NCBI GenBank assembly: GCA_016290615.1
Contig: JAEEUS010000004.1
Location: 58,756 to 122,755, forward strand
DNA: 64,000 nt
Source: Lachnospiraceae bacterium
GTDB taxonomy: Bacteria; Bacillota; Clostridia; Lachnospirales; Lachnospiraceae
Direction of reading: 5' to 3'
In this document: in pieces, positions 8,400 through 17,916 of the stretch
Position numbering within the stretch: the stretch's first letter is position 1
How the letters are laid out: each line of letters starts with the position of its first letter
Translations under genes and position numbers: made by a program
The notes under the pieces: model-generated
The model's input: the letters and a program-made list of their open reading frames with translations, nothing else
What the model was told of the DNA's origin: nothing
Database searches by the model: none

Positions 8400-11300
8400 A
8401 TGAAATACACATTAGGAATCGATATAGGTTCAACAACCGTTAAAATAGCCATATTGAATGAAGATCACAAGATCCTATTCTCTGATTATGAAAGGCATTT
8501 TGCCAATATTCAGGAAACACTTACAGATCTTCTTAAAAAAGCCAAGGAAAAACTCGGAAGCATGACTGTTCATCCCATGATAACGGGATCCGGCGGTCTG
8601 ACTCTGGCCAATCACCTCGAGGTGCCTTTTACCCAAGAAGTTATTGCTGTATCAACTTCTCTTGAAGAATTTGCGCCAAAGACTGATGTAGCCATTGAGC
8701 TAGGTGGTGAAGATGCTAAGATCATCTATTTTGATAACGGAAATATCGAACAAAGAATGAACGGCATCTGTGCCGGTGGTACAGGTTCATTTATAGATCA
8801 GATGGCAGCTCTGATCCAGACGGATGCAAAAGGGCTTAATGAATATGCAAAGAATTACTCATCACTATATACTATTGCGGCTCGTTGCGGTGTATTTGCC
8901 AAAACTGATATACAGCCGCTTATAAACGATGGTGCGACTAGAGAAGATCTTTCAGCTTCGATCTTCCAAGCCGTTGTAAATCAGACAATTTCAGGTCTTG
9001 CCTGCGGTAAACCGATAAGAGGTCACGTTGCTTTCCTTGGCGGTCCACTGCACTTTCTTTCAGAACTTCGCGCTGCTTTTATACGTACACTCAAACTCGA
9101 TGATGAACACATAATAGATGTCGATAACTCACATCTGTTTGCTGCAATCGGTTCAGCACTGAATGCTAAAGAAGACGTAAGCGTATCTCTAGATGAGATG
9201 ATCGCAAGATTAAGTAGCGGAATCAAGATGGAATTTGAGGTCGCACGTATGGAGCCTCTTTTTGCATCTGAAGAAGAATATGACGAATTTGAAAGAAGAC
9301 ACGCTAAAGCCCAGGTAAAAAAAGCTGATCTTGCAACATATAAAGGCAATTGCTTCATGGGTATCGATGCAGGTTCCACTACAACTAAGATCGCAGTTGT
9401 CAGCGAGGAGGGTGATCTTCTATATTCGTTCTACGATAATAACAACGGAAATCCCCTTCAAACAGCAATAGATGCCATCATCGATATTTATAAAGTTCTT
9501 CCAAGCGATGCTCATATTGTAAGATCATGCTCTACCGGTTACGGTGAGGCTCTTATGAAAGCGGCATTCCTTCTTGACGATGGTGAAGTTGAGACCGTTG
9601 CGCACTACTATGCCGCTGCATTCTTCAAACCTGACGTAGACTGCATCCTCGACATAGGCGGTCAGGATATGAAATGCATCAAGATCAAAAATCAGACCGT
9701 TGACAGTGTACAGCTGAATGAGGCATGTTCTTCAGGCTGCGGATCATTTATCGAAAACTTCGCTGAATCACTCAATTACAGTGTTCAGGATTTTGCGAAA
9801 GAAGCTTTGTTTGCTCCTCATCCGATCGATCTTGGTACACGTTGTACCGTATTTATGAATTCAAAGGTTAAGCAGGCACAGAAGGAAGGAGCAAGTGTTG
9901 CCGATATATCAGCTGGTCTTGCTTATTCTGTTATCAAAAATGCACTGTTCAAGGTTATAAAGGTATCAGATGCCTCAGAACTTGGCAAAAACATCGTTGT
10001 TCAGGGCGGAACCTTCTACAACAATGCTGTACTGAGAAGCTTTGAAAAGACAGCGAACTGTGAAGCGATACGTCCTGATATCGCCGGTATAATGGGTGCT
10101 TTCGGAGCCGCTCTCATATCAAGAGAAAGATATGAAGCCGGTTATCGTACTACAATGCTTGATCAGAAGTCTATCGAAAGTTTCACATTTGAAACAAGCA
10201 TGTCAAAATGCAAAGGTTGCACCAACAACTGCCGTCTGACAATAAATCGATTCCCCGGCGGCAGGAACTATATCTCCGGCAACCGTTGCGAACGCGGTAT
10301 CGGCAAGGAACGCAACAAAAACAACATTCCAAATCTTTTTGATTACAAGCTCAAAAGGTTCTTTGATTACGAACCTCTGTCAGCCGAAAAAGCCACTCGT
10401 GGAACCGTAGGTATTCCGAGAGTATTAAACATGTATGAAAACTATCCTTTCTGGTATACATTTTTCACAGATTTAGGTTTCAGAGTGATCCTGTCTCCTC
10501 TTTCAACCAGAAAGATTTATGAACTCGGTATAGAATCTATACCTTCTGAGTCGGAATGCTATCCTGCGAAACTTGCTCACGGACATATCATGTGGCTGAT
10601 CAATCAGAAGGTTGATTTTATATTCTACCCTGCTCTTTTCTATGAAAGAAATGAGTTTAAGGATGCAAACAATCACTACAACTGTCCTATTGTTACCTCC
10701 TATTCCGAGAATATCAAGAATAATGTCGAAGAAATAGGAAGAGGCGAAGTTAGATTTGTAAATCCGTTTCTCTCATTTATCAGTGCTGATGTGATCGCTA
10801 AGGCTCTGGTCAAGGAATTTAGTGATCTGCCTGCTCAGGAAGTTATCACGGCAGTTTATGATGCATGGCGTGAACTCGAGGCAGCTCATCATGATATACA
10901 GAAAAAAGGCGAAGAAGTTATAAAGCAGATTGAGGAAACCGGTATAAGAGGTATAGTCCTTGCCGGTCGTCCCTATCACCTCGACCCGGAGATCAATCAC
11001 GGAATCCCTGAAATGATCACTTCGTACAACATTGCAGTATTAACCGAGGACAGCGTTTCACATCTGGCACAGCCTGAAAGACCGCTAATAGTTTCCGATC
11101 AGTGGATGTACCACTCAAGGCTATACGCAGCTGCAAGTTTCGTTCGAACTACCGATAACATAGATCTTGTTCAGCTTAATTCATTCGGTTGCGGTCTTGA
11201 TGCGGTAACTACAGATCAGGTCAATGACATCCTTTCAAATGCGGATAAGATTTATACCTGTCTTAAGATTGACGAAGTTAACAATCTCGGTGCTGCAAGG

Positions 11301-12623
11301 ATCAGGATCCGTTCTCTAATCTCTGCACTGAATGTAAGAAAACGCCTGAACAAACAGAGAACTGTTCGTCCAAGTTCAATAAACAAGATTGAATTTACCG
11401 AGAAGATGTTTGATGATCGTTATACCATTATATGTCCTCAGATGTCTCCGATTCATTTTGACATCATGGGGCCTGCCATGGCAAGCTGCGGCTACAATCT
11501 TGTAGTCCTTGATACAAACTCACGTGCTTCCATAGACATGGGACTTAAATACGTCAATAATGATGCCTGCTATCCTTCTCTCTTGGTTGTGGGCCAGCTC
11601 ATGGAGGCGCTTTTCTCCGGGAAATACGACCTCAACAAAACTGCTCTTGTAATTACCCAGACTGGTGGCGGATGCAGAGCTACCAACTATATTGGATTTA
11701 TCAGAAGAGCACTTAAAAAAGCCGGTATGGAATATATTCCCGTTATATCCATGAACTTAGGCAATATAGAGACTAATTCCGGCTTCAAGATGAATGTAGA
11801 CTTCTTAAAGAGAGCTGCCATAGGTGCAGTCTTCGGTGATATATTCCAGAAGGTCGTATATCGTATGCGTCCTTATGAACTCGAAGCCGGAAGTGTGGAT
11901 AAGCTTCACGAGAAATGGAAAGAAAAGTGTATAGAGTTTGTAACTCAGAAACACCTTTCAATCCCTAAGATGTATAAGCTAATGAAGCAGATCATAAAGG
12001 ATTTTGATAATATACCGATTGATGAGAACCTTAAAAAGCCTCGTGTTGGAATAGTAGGCGAGATCCTAGTAAAATACTCTCCTGCCGGAAACAACAGACT
12101 CGTAGAACTTCTTGAAGCTGAAGGTGCAGAAGCTGTAGTACCTGAACTTATGGGCTTCATGCTGTACTGTTTCCATGATCAGGTTTATAAGAATGAGCAT
12201 TTCTTTACCAGCAAAAAGAGCGCCATGTTATCTCAGCTCGGAATAGATGCCATAGAATTTTTAACAAAACCGATTAACAAGGAATATGCAAAGAGCAAAC
12301 ACTTTGATCCAGCTCCACCGATATCCACATTGATAAAGTATGCTGAAGAATATGTATCAATCGGCAACCAGACAGGCGAAGGATGGTTCCTGGTCGGTGA
12401 AATGGTCGAACTCATCCATTCTGGTGCTCCCAACATTGTTTGTACTCAGCCGTTTGGATGTCTGCCCAACCACATAGTTGGCAAGGGTGTTATCAAAGAA
12501 CTTCGCAGAACGCATCCTGAGGCTAATATCGTTGCGATTGACTACGATCCCGGTGCTAGCGAAGTAAACCAACTAAATCGTATCAAGCTTATGCTCTCTG
12601 CAGCAGTCAAGAAAATGAAATAA
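8400..12623 (+). CDS. Fused acyl-CoA dehydratase activase (two BadF/HgdC ATPase domains plus DUF2229 and dehydratase-like regions)
   Basis: A giant protein of about 1407 residues of the kind common in Clostridia. Two BadF/BadG/BcrA/BcrD-type actin-fold ATPase domains come first ([13 protein letters not shown] near residue 5; [14 protein letters not shown] near residue 321), each with a conserved cysteine loop ([10 protein letters not shown] and [10 protein letters not shown]) that ligates the [4Fe-4S] cluster in known activators. A cysteine-rich [12 protein letters not shown] segment, a DUF2229-type region and a HgdB-like C-terminal region follow. Activators of this family use ATP to reduce 2-hydroxyacyl-CoA dehydratases, but no dehydratase subunit gene is nearby, so the physiological partner or reaction is unknown. 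Start set at ATG 8400, not the upstream TTG. Confidence 0.9.
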   Translation: MKYTLGIDIGSTTVKIAILNEDHKILFSDYERHFANIQETLTDLLKKAKEKLGSMTVHPMITGSGGLTLANHLEVPFTQEVIAVSTSLEEFAPKTDVAIELGGEDAKIIYFDNGNIEQRMNGICAGGTGSFIDQMAALIQTDAKGLNEYAKNYSSLYTIAARCGVFAKTDIQPLINDGATREDLSASIFQAVVNQTISGLACGKPIRGHVAFLGGPLHFLSELRAAFIRTLKLDDEHIIDVDNSHLFAAIGSALNAKEDVSVSLDEMIARLSSGIKMEFEVARMEPLFASEEEYDEFERRHAKAQVKKADLATYKGNCFMGIDAGSTTTKIAVVSEEGDLLYSFYDNNNGNPLQTAIDAIIDIYKVLPSDAHIVRSCSTGYGEALMKAAFLLDDGEVETVAHYYAAAFFKPDVDCILDIGGQDMKCIKIKNQTVDSVQLNEACSSGCGSFIENFAESLNYSVQDFAKEALFAPHPIDLGTRCTVFMNSKVKQAQKEGASVADISAGLAYSVIKNALFKVIKVSDASELGKNIVVQGGTFYNNAVLRSFEKTANCEAIRPDIAGIMGAFGAALISRERYEAGYRTTMLDQKSIESFTFETSMSKCKGCTNNCRLTINRFPGGRNYISGNRCERGIGKERNKNNIPNLFDYKLKRFFDYEPLSAEKATRGTVGIPRVLNMYENYPFWYTFFTDLGFRVILSPLSTRKIYELGIESIPSESECYPAKLAHGHIMWLINQKVDFIFYPALFYERNEFKDANNHYNCPIVTSYSENIKNNVEEIGRGEVRFVNPFLSFISADVIAKALVKEFSDLPAQEVITAVYDAWRELEAAHHDIQKKGEEVIKQIEETGIRGIVLAGRPYHLDPEINHGIPEMITSYNIAVLTEDSVSHLAQPERPLIVSDQWMYHSRLYAAASFVRTTDNIDLVQLNSFGCGLDAVTTDQVNDILSNADKIYTCLKIDEVNNLGAARIRIRSLISALNVRKRLNKQRTVRPSSINKIEFTEKMFDDRYTIICPQMSPIHFDIMGPAMASCGYNLVVLDTNSRASIDMGLKYVNNDACYPSLLVVGQLMEALFSGKYDLNKTALVITQTGGGCRATNYIGFIRRALKKAGMEYIPVISMNLGNIETNSGFKMNVDFLKRAAIGAVFGDIFQKVVYRMRPYELEAGSVDKLHEKWKEKCIEFVTQKHLSIPKMYKLMKQIIKDFDNIPIDENLKKPRVGIVGEILVKYSPAGNNRLVELLEAEGAEAVVPELMGFMLYCFHDQVYKNEHFFTSKKSAMLSQLGIDAIEFLTKPINKEYAKSKHFDPAPPISTLIKYAEEYVSIGNQTGEGWFLVGEMVELIHSGAPNIVCTQPFGCLPNHIVGKGVIKELRRTHPEANIVAIDYDPGASEVNQLNRIKLMLSAAVKKMK

Positions 12624-12646
12624 GACTTAAGTTTTATCAAAAAATA

Positions 12647-12681
12647 CAAACAACCCCCGACAAAAAGTCGAGGGTTGTTTG
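12647..12681. terminator. Bidirectional intrinsic terminator
   Basis: A 15-bp inverted repeat (CAAACAACCCCCGAC and GTCGAGGGTTGTTTG, one mismatch) around an AAAAA loop, between the convergent activase gene and the small membrane-protein gene. A- and T-rich flanks on both sides allow it to stop transcription from either direction. Confidence 0.85.
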
Positions 12682-12707
12682 TATATATTCAAAGTCACTT
12701 ATCAAAC

Positions 12708-12968
12708 CTAATCTATCTTAGTACGCATTCTCTTGAACAGAATACTGACGACCACTCCAAAAACAAAAGCCAGCAAAGCAACCAGCACATAACCACCAGT
12801 TTCAGGTCTCATCAAAAATGAACCATATACCGTTTCATTTGTATATGTGACGTCACCGCTTACATTAGGAACCAATACTATAACAGTCACCAGGCTAATG
12901 AATAACATACAGCTAATCACAGACAGAAGCATATTAGTTCTCTTTATTTGTTTGAGAGATCCTTTCAA
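12708..12968 (-). CDS. Small two-TM membrane protein, unknown function
   Basis: An 86-residue protein with a basic N-terminus and two hydrophobic segments (about residues 13-37 and 59-79) around a short polar loop with an NET sequence; basic residues end it (FKRMRTKID). Its start overlaps the end of the sigma region-4 ORF by 35 bases, so it is coupled to it. Position directly after an ECF sigma gene suggests a partner such as a membrane anti-sigma factor, but it lacks the usual cytoplasmic anti-sigma domain, so that is only an idea. No family recognised. Confidence 0.65.
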   Translation of the reverse strand: MKGSLKQIKRTNMLLSVISCMLFISLVTVIVLVPNVSGDVTYTNETVYGSFLMRPETGGYVLVALLAFVFGVVVSILFKRMRTKID

Positions 12969-13239
12969 GTTGTTCTTTTAAGGCCTTTTGTCCTCTTTGC
13001 ACAAGATTGTATGTCTGTTTTCTGCTCTTACGCATAACTCGACCAGCCTCTTCATGAGACATGTTCTCAAAATATATCAAGATTAGGATTTCGCGATACT
13101 GAGGCGTTAATTTCTCAAGTGCTGAATATAGCTGTCTGTTTCTTTCATCTTTTAGAATATCAAACTCAAGATTCTCAGATGCTACAATATCTTCATCATC
13201 GCAAAGTGATACCTCTCTTGATAGTTTTCTTAGACGCAT
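12934..13239 (-). CDS. ECF-like sigma factor, region 4 half (downstream of an in-frame amber codon)
   Basis: 101 residues containing a sigma-70 region 4 helix-turn-helix: LEKLTPQYREILILIYFENMSHEEAG followed by the recognition helix region KSRKQTYNLVQRGQKALKEQL. The ATG directly follows a TAG that ends the region-2 ORF in the same frame. Either half alone is too short for a normal ECF sigma; together they make about 188 codons, the usual size. It could be expressed by reinitiation at the TAGATG junction, as a two-polypeptide sigma, or the gene may be a nonsense-mutated relic. Confidence 0.7.
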   Translation of the reverse strand: MRLRKLSREVSLCDDEDIVASENLEFDILKDERNRQLYSALEKLTPQYREILILIYFENMSHEEAGRVMRKSRKQTYNLVQRGQKALKEQLERISQTNKEN

Positions 13240-13500
13240 CTAAGAAAGATTTCTTCCCACTGAAAAAAGCCAGGTTTTAAATGAGCTTCTTTCAGAAAAC
13301 AGTGTCGGTCCTGCAACAATCTGAGCAAACGTATCGATCAATAACTCTTCGGCATCATCAATGTTATGAACTATACCTTTTATAAACAATAAAAGAGATT
13401 CCTTATACCTCTCATAAAGTATAAGGATATCTTTCTCATCTCTTTCATTTAAATATCGATTGTATACCTGTTCGTCAGTTTCGTGCATATGTATGGTCAA
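13240..13500 (-). CDS. ECF-like sigma factor, region 2 half, ends at an in-frame TAG
   Basis: 86 residues with sigma-70 region 2: YERYKESLLLFIKGIVHNIDDAEELLIDTFAQIV, then FKTWLFSVGRNLS and TAG. In ECF sigma factors the corresponding RNLA segment is followed directly by a basic linker such as RLRRLKRE; here MRLRKLSRE follows after the stop in the same frame. The track start is TTG (13500); an ATG at 13488 is equally possible, and neither has a strong ribosome binding site. It begins two to fifteen bases after the D-lactate dehydrogenase stop, so it is probably co-transcribed with it. Confidence 0.65.
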   Translation of the reverse strand: MTIHMHETDEQVYNRYLNERDEKDILILYERYKESLLLFIKGIVHNIDDAEELLIDTFAQIVAGPTLFSERSSFKTWLFSVGRNLS

Positions 13501-13502
13501 AA

Positions 13503-14489
13503 TCAGACATCGTTTCCTGTCTGTATTCCTTTTAGAGCATCAATCATGTTGTTGAGAGTGGTATCGGCTATAGCTTCCAGAGCTTCAAGTGTATAGAATC
13601 CCTGATGGGAAGTCATCATAACATTCGGAAACGACAGAAGCCTTGCAGTAACCGAATGCTGCATTATCTCGTCAGATCGATCTTCATATACATTTCCGGT
13701 CTCTTCCTCATATACATCAAGACCTATTCCAAGGAATTTATTAAGTCTAATTCCTTCTATCAGCTCATCAGTATCAATAAGAGCTCCTCTTGAGGTATTT
13801 ACCAGTATGACACCATCCTTCATCTTCTTAATGCTCTCAATATTGATCATATGATATGTTGAGTCAAGAAGCGGGCAATGGAGCGATATAAGATCACTGG
13901 TCTTAAGAAGTTCATCAAGAGAAACATATTCAACAAAATCCTTAAGATCGGGATTCTGATATACGTCATAGGCTATTACCTTCATACCGAAGCCTCTGCA
14001 TATACGGCACATAGCAGCACCGATCTTTCCTGTTCCGACTATACCGGCAGTCTTTCCATAAAACAGGACGCCTCTTAATCCTTTAAGAGTATAATCATTC
14101 TCTCGTACTTTGTTGTAAGCTTTGTAAAGCCTTCGATTAACGGCCATCGCAAGCGCCATAGCCAGTTCTGCTACTGATTCCGGAGAGTACGCCGGTACGC
14201 GTTTTACAGCGATACCTAATTCTTTAGCCTTATCAACATCTACATTGTTATATCCAGCACATCTCATTAAGACTGCTTTTACTCCGCATCCTGAAAGGAT
14301 CTCCAGAGTCTGAGCAGAAACATCAGCACTTACAAATGCACAGACAGCATCGTAATCCTTTGCCAGTATTGCAGTACGCGGCTCAAGTTCATGCTCGATA
14401 TAATCTATCTCTATATCAGGAAAATTCGATAGTATTGAATCGAACGATTTGATATCATATGTCTTTGCTGCGTAAAATAATAATTTCAT
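13503..14489 (-). CDS. ldhA: D-2-hydroxyacid dehydrogenase, probably D-lactate dehydrogenase
   Basis: NAD-dependent D-2-hydroxyacid dehydrogenase of 328 residues that would reduce pyruvate to D-lactate in fermentation. It shows MRCAGYNNVD and VPAYSPESVAE in the catalytic domain, the nucleotide-binding GTGKIGAAM near residue 151, NTSRGALIDT (catalytic Arg region) and TSHQGFYT with the catalytic His near residue 295. These features match the LdhA branch over generic phosphoglycerate or glyoxylate enzymes. GGGAGG precedes ATG at a good distance. It follows the helicase gene by 12 bases and precedes the sigma halves. Confidence 0.9.
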   Translation of the reverse strand: MKLLFYAAKTYDIKSFDSILSNFPDIEIDYIEHELEPRTAILAKDYDAVCAFVSADVSAQTLEILSGCGVKAVLMRCAGYNNVDVDKAKELGIAVKRVPAYSPESVAELAMALAMAVNRRLYKAYNKVRENDYTLKGLRGVLFYGKTAGIVGTGKIGAAMCRICRGFGMKVIAYDVYQNPDLKDFVEYVSLDELLKTSDLISLHCPLLDSTYHMINIESIKKMKDGVILVNTSRGALIDTDELIEGIRLNKFLGIGLDVYEEETGNVYEDRSDEIMQHSVTARLLSFPNVMMTSHQGFYTLEALEAIADTTLNNMIDALKGIQTGNDV

Positions 14490-14501
14490 CTTTACCTCCC
14501 A

Positions 14502-17500
14502 TTAATGTGAAATTTTGAAATATCTCATCAAAATATCTTTAATATAGTTATATCTTCTAGCATAGGTATTTTCAACTCTTATAAGCTGCAAGTTATGCTC
14601 TTGACATATTTTATTCTTCTGGGCATCACGTCTTCTAACTACTTCATCTAGCAAGTGTTCTTTCCCATCAAGCTCTATGGCTAAAACCGGTATTTCCTTC
14701 TCTCCATGCTTCTCATACACAACAAAATCAAATCTGCCGGTATAAAACAGGCTCTCATAGCCAGAATTATTCTGAAACACCTGAGAAATTGCTACTTCTT
14801 TGTGGATTATATATTTTGACTGTGTAAGCCAGATATTCTCTAATGCATGAGTTAGATTCGCAAGGAATGCGCTCTCAGTTTCTGTGCTGAACGGTTTTAT
14901 TCCGAGAGCACGTGAATTCGTTTCCTTTGGAGTTACTACTGTCTTTCCTTCTTCTTTTACGTATCCTAGAAGTTCGTAAAAATCATCATCTCCATCGCTA
15001 CACTGCCTGTGAAGTCGTTCGACATTTTTCATATCAGCCAAAACAATTAGTTTATCCTTTGGTCTGGAAGTAGCAACATTAATCAATTCATGATTTGCCT
15101 TTAGCCACTCATATGTTCCCGAATATGTTCCATCGCCAATCGCAGTAGAGAATAGAATAATATCCTTTTCATCTCCCTGAAATGAATGCACCGTACCACA
15201 AACTACATCATCTATACCCTCAGCTTCCAAAGCCATATTTATCAGGTTTTTCTGGTTTGTAAACGGAGTGATTATTCCAATACTCTTGTCTCTGTTAGCT
15301 TTTGTGTACTCAAGAATCCTTTCCATTTCACTATAAGACGTGTTCTTGGTTACTGATGATTTATTCTCTATATCCACAAAAACTAACGGATTAGAATTAT
15401 TATCTTCTGTCTTTATGCTTAATTGAGAATTATAATACTTACGATTGTTGAATCCTATTATTCTCGGATTACATCTATAATGATTGTGTAATAGTATCTC
15501 ATCGCTGACCGAATCACTTGCTAAAAACACTTTATAGATTGAATTCTTTCTATAATCATATTCATCTGGTACATTATATTCTCTTAGTAATCTTTTGTTT
15601 GTAAATTCATCCAAAACAATTACCGGATTTAATTGCTGAGGATCTCCTACCAGCATAAGGTTTTCCCCCCTTATGACTGGCAATAACGATGTAGCAGTAT
15701 TACACTGACTTGCTTCATCTATAATAGTCATATCAAATAAGATTTCTGGTTTTCCCAATTTATGTGTAGAAATACAAGTAGTTATTATTATTGGAAAAAC
15801 TTTTTGAAGCTTTTTGACATTTTCACTGCTAGAAAGATATTTTGATAGAGCCGTAACAGCTTCATCTCTATTGGGATTTTCGATTATCTTTAATAGTTCA
15901 GAATATTTTTCTTCTTGAAGTTTCTGAATATGCTTAGCTGAAGTAAAAAACAGATATTGCAAAAACTCATCTTCATTTCTATCTAGTAATTCCAATGCGT
16001 CTTTTTCCGTAATTCTTGATTTTTCTTCAATCGCCTTTTCTATCTCTGGTAATTGCCTTCCTCTTAAATCGATTTCAAATGGTAACAATGCCGCAGAAGA
16101 GGAATCATTTTCCAACAAGCGTTTTAGTGTTTCTTTCCGTTCTTCAAGGTCAAGGTAGTCTTCATACACTTTTAGCAACTCTGTAAGTCGCTTAGCTCTA
16201 GCAACTCGATCCTCTTTTCGTCTATCTAGCGTGCTTTCAAATACCTCTATATCTTTTACAGTAGAAAACAGCATTTTTATATAATCTATCGCAGAATTTA
16301 ATTTCTCATAATTACCTACTCTCAATACAGGAAAAGGTATCTTTCTCCCTTTATATTCCAATTGTCGAAGCTTATCAAAAACAGTATCTAATGGATGATT
16401 GTTATTAGATGCAAAAAGGACTGATCTATCATTAAAATATGCTGTTACTATTGTATTTATAATAGTATTAGTTTTTCCCGTTCCAGGTGGGCCTTGTATA
16501 TATGCAGTTGGATACTGCATAGCTTTATTAATTGCCAGCAACTGATCCAAATTGATCTTATTATCTATTAATGCTATTGGGTAACTCTTTATTCTTCTTG
16601 GTTTATCCAAAAGATCCCCGAAAAATGCTTTAATCGGAAATGTTACTTTTCCACTTTCATACATTTTTATAATTGCCTGATACTCACTATGAAGATCGAG
16701 TATTATATCCATGCCAATAGATAAAACATATGGTATATCATCAACTATAACTTTATCACCATAGTTTTTCGTTATAGCATCCTTTATCAATTCTTGATTT
16801 TTCTCGAAATTATCAAGAAGTTCATAATCATCCGCATCAATATATTGTCGTATGCTCTCCTTACGAGAGCCATCAATTAGAAATTCCGTACATATTGTAA
16901 TATCATCATCCGGTCTTAAAAGTCTATGTTCAACATCAAGTTTGAGCTTTTTATATGCTAACACAAATAGGCCATTCGGTTTCTTAATACTCAAAACATT
17001 CATGGCCAATTGCTTAATTCTAATATTTGTACTCTGATTATTCTTATTCTGTGATTTTATTGAAAAGTTTTTTACTATATCCTCAAATTGCTGCTTTTTT
17101 AGAAAATATCTATCTCCTGCTAATGTATCGCGATCCAAGTATTTTATGAGCTCATATTCAGTACAATAGCTAATAACATCAAGCTTATTACATATTTCCA
17201 AATAACTAAGAATCTTGAGATTTGCAACATTATCAAATAAACTGCGATACTTATCCGGATTAAACTCTATATCTCTGATCAAATTAGCATTTACAGGGCA
17301 ATATGTTCCATCTACTATCTCGGTTGATATGATTGAATCAATATAAATATTGAGTTTTGTAATACTATAGGTTCCTAAATGCATTCCAATAACATTTAGC
17401 ATACGCTTCATAACATCAATATTTTTAATACAAATCCAATAATTCGTTATATCATCTGATTTATTTCTGTATTCAATTTTTAACCATTTACCTTCATGTA

Positions 17501-17534
17501 CGGCTTTAAAAATATCTTCACATACTGGAGTCAT
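14502..17534 (-). CDS. SF1 DNA helicase fused to a PD-(D/E)XK-like nuclease, with WYL-like N-terminus
   Basis: A 1010-residue protein. Residues 1-80 (VHEGKWLKIEYRN, TNYWICIKNID) resemble a WYL-type domain. A superfamily 1 helicase core of the AAA_11/AAA_12 (Dna2/NAM7-like) kind follows, with GPPGTGKT near residue 348, IIDEASQCNT near 603, GDPQQLNPV, VHSFQGDEKDI and NVATSRPKDKL near 821. The C-terminus has GRFDFVVYE and LAIELDGKEH, the D...ExK pattern of Vsr/DUF2726-like nucleases. It is likely a DNA processing or defence protein. One sampled line (16381) has 16 G/C of 60, clearly AT-richer than neighbours, which suggests transfer. No partner gene of a named defence system is adjacent. Confidence 0.88.
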   Translation of the reverse strand: MTPVCEDIFKAVHEGKWLKIEYRNKSDDITNYWICIKNIDVMKRMLNVIGMHLGTYSITKLNIYIDSIISTEIVDGTYCPVNANLIRDIEFNPDKYRSLFDNVANLKILSYLEICNKLDVISYCTEYELIKYLDRDTLAGDRYFLKKQQFEDIVKNFSIKSQNKNNQSTNIRIKQLAMNVLSIKKPNGLFVLAYKKLKLDVEHRLLRPDDDITICTEFLIDGSRKESIRQYIDADDYELLDNFEKNQELIKDAITKNYGDKVIVDDIPYVLSIGMDIILDLHSEYQAIIKMYESGKVTFPIKAFFGDLLDKPRRIKSYPIALIDNKINLDQLLAINKAMQYPTAYIQGPPGTGKTNTIINTIVTAYFNDRSVLFASNNNHPLDTVFDKLRQLEYKGRKIPFPVLRVGNYEKLNSAIDYIKMLFSTVKDIEVFESTLDRRKEDRVARAKRLTELLKVYEDYLDLEERKETLKRLLENDSSSAALLPFEIDLRGRQLPEIEKAIEEKSRITEKDALELLDRNEDEFLQYLFFTSAKHIQKLQEEKYSELLKIIENPNRDEAVTALSKYLSSSENVKKLQKVFPIIITTCISTHKLGKPEILFDMTIIDEASQCNTATSLLPVIRGENLMLVGDPQQLNPVIVLDEFTNKRLLREYNVPDEYDYRKNSIYKVFLASDSVSDEILLHNHYRCNPRIIGFNNRKYYNSQLSIKTEDNNSNPLVFVDIENKSSVTKNTSYSEMERILEYTKANRDKSIGIITPFTNQKNLINMALEAEGIDDVVCGTVHSFQGDEKDIILFSTAIGDGTYSGTYEWLKANHELINVATSRPKDKLIVLADMKNVERLHRQCSDGDDDFYELLGYVKEEGKTVVTPKETNSRALGIKPFSTETESAFLANLTHALENIWLTQSKYIIHKEVAISQVFQNNSGYESLFYTGRFDFVVYEKHGEKEIPVLAIELDGKEHLLDEVVRRRDAQKNKICQEHNLQLIRVENTYARRYNYIKDILMRYFKISH

Positions 17535-17580
17535 ATCGCCTGCTCTTTAACCCATTGAATATTACACAAGAAATAATATC

Positions 17581-17621
17581 AAAAAATAAAAAACAACCGC
17601 TCAGCTTATCTGTGCGGTTGT
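17581..17621 (-). terminator. Intrinsic terminator after the 95-aa gene
   Basis: On minus, ACAACCGC (17621-17614) and GCGGTTGT (17600-17593) form the stem, followed by TTTTTATTTTTT. It ends the PAS-kinase/95-aa transcript just before the helicase gene, so the helicase has its own promoter. Confidence 0.8.
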
Positions 17622-17628
17622 ATAGCGC

Positions 17629-17916
17629 TTACACCCACGACATACTGAGTGCTTTTTCCCATAAATCCTTTTGAACATCCACCTGTTCGTTTAACCAGTC
17701 AACACAAGTATCCTTGCCATCTGCCGACAGTGGAAATCTGTTGTACTGCTTTAATTCATCGGCAGTCTTTATATAATTATATGGTTCCGGCCAGATACAA
17801 GCTTCTATTTCATCGCCTGATCTAGACAGTCTGTATCTCATACCCTTGTAGCTTCCGGTCATTGGCTCCTTTTTTATAAATTCAAGAGCTATTGAAGATT
17901 TAAGTATATATTCCAT
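17629..17916 (-). CDS. Conserved-looking small protein, unknown function
   Basis: 95 residues, soluble, acidic, with no signal peptide or membrane segment. The sequence reads like a compact alpha/beta fold (MEYILKSSIALEFIKKEPM, YKGMRYRLSR, IWPEPYNYIKTADE, and DWLNEQVDVQKDLWEKA near the end). Its ATG directly follows the TAA of the PAS-kinase gene, with GGAG 12 bases upstream inside that gene, so the two are made together. No family recognised. It might be a partner of the kinase-like protein, but nothing in the sequence shows it. Confidence 0.7.
   Translation of the reverse strand: MEYILKSSIALEFIKKEPMTGSYKGMRYRLSRSGDEIEACIWPEPYNYIKTADELKQYNRFPLSADGKDTCVDWLNEQVDVQKDLWEKALSMSWV

Noticed and set aside
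12934-13500. Pyrrolysine or other programmed amber decoding in the sigma gene
   Set aside because: No pyl genes or signals are visible; the adjoining ATG makes reinitiation or mutation simpler.
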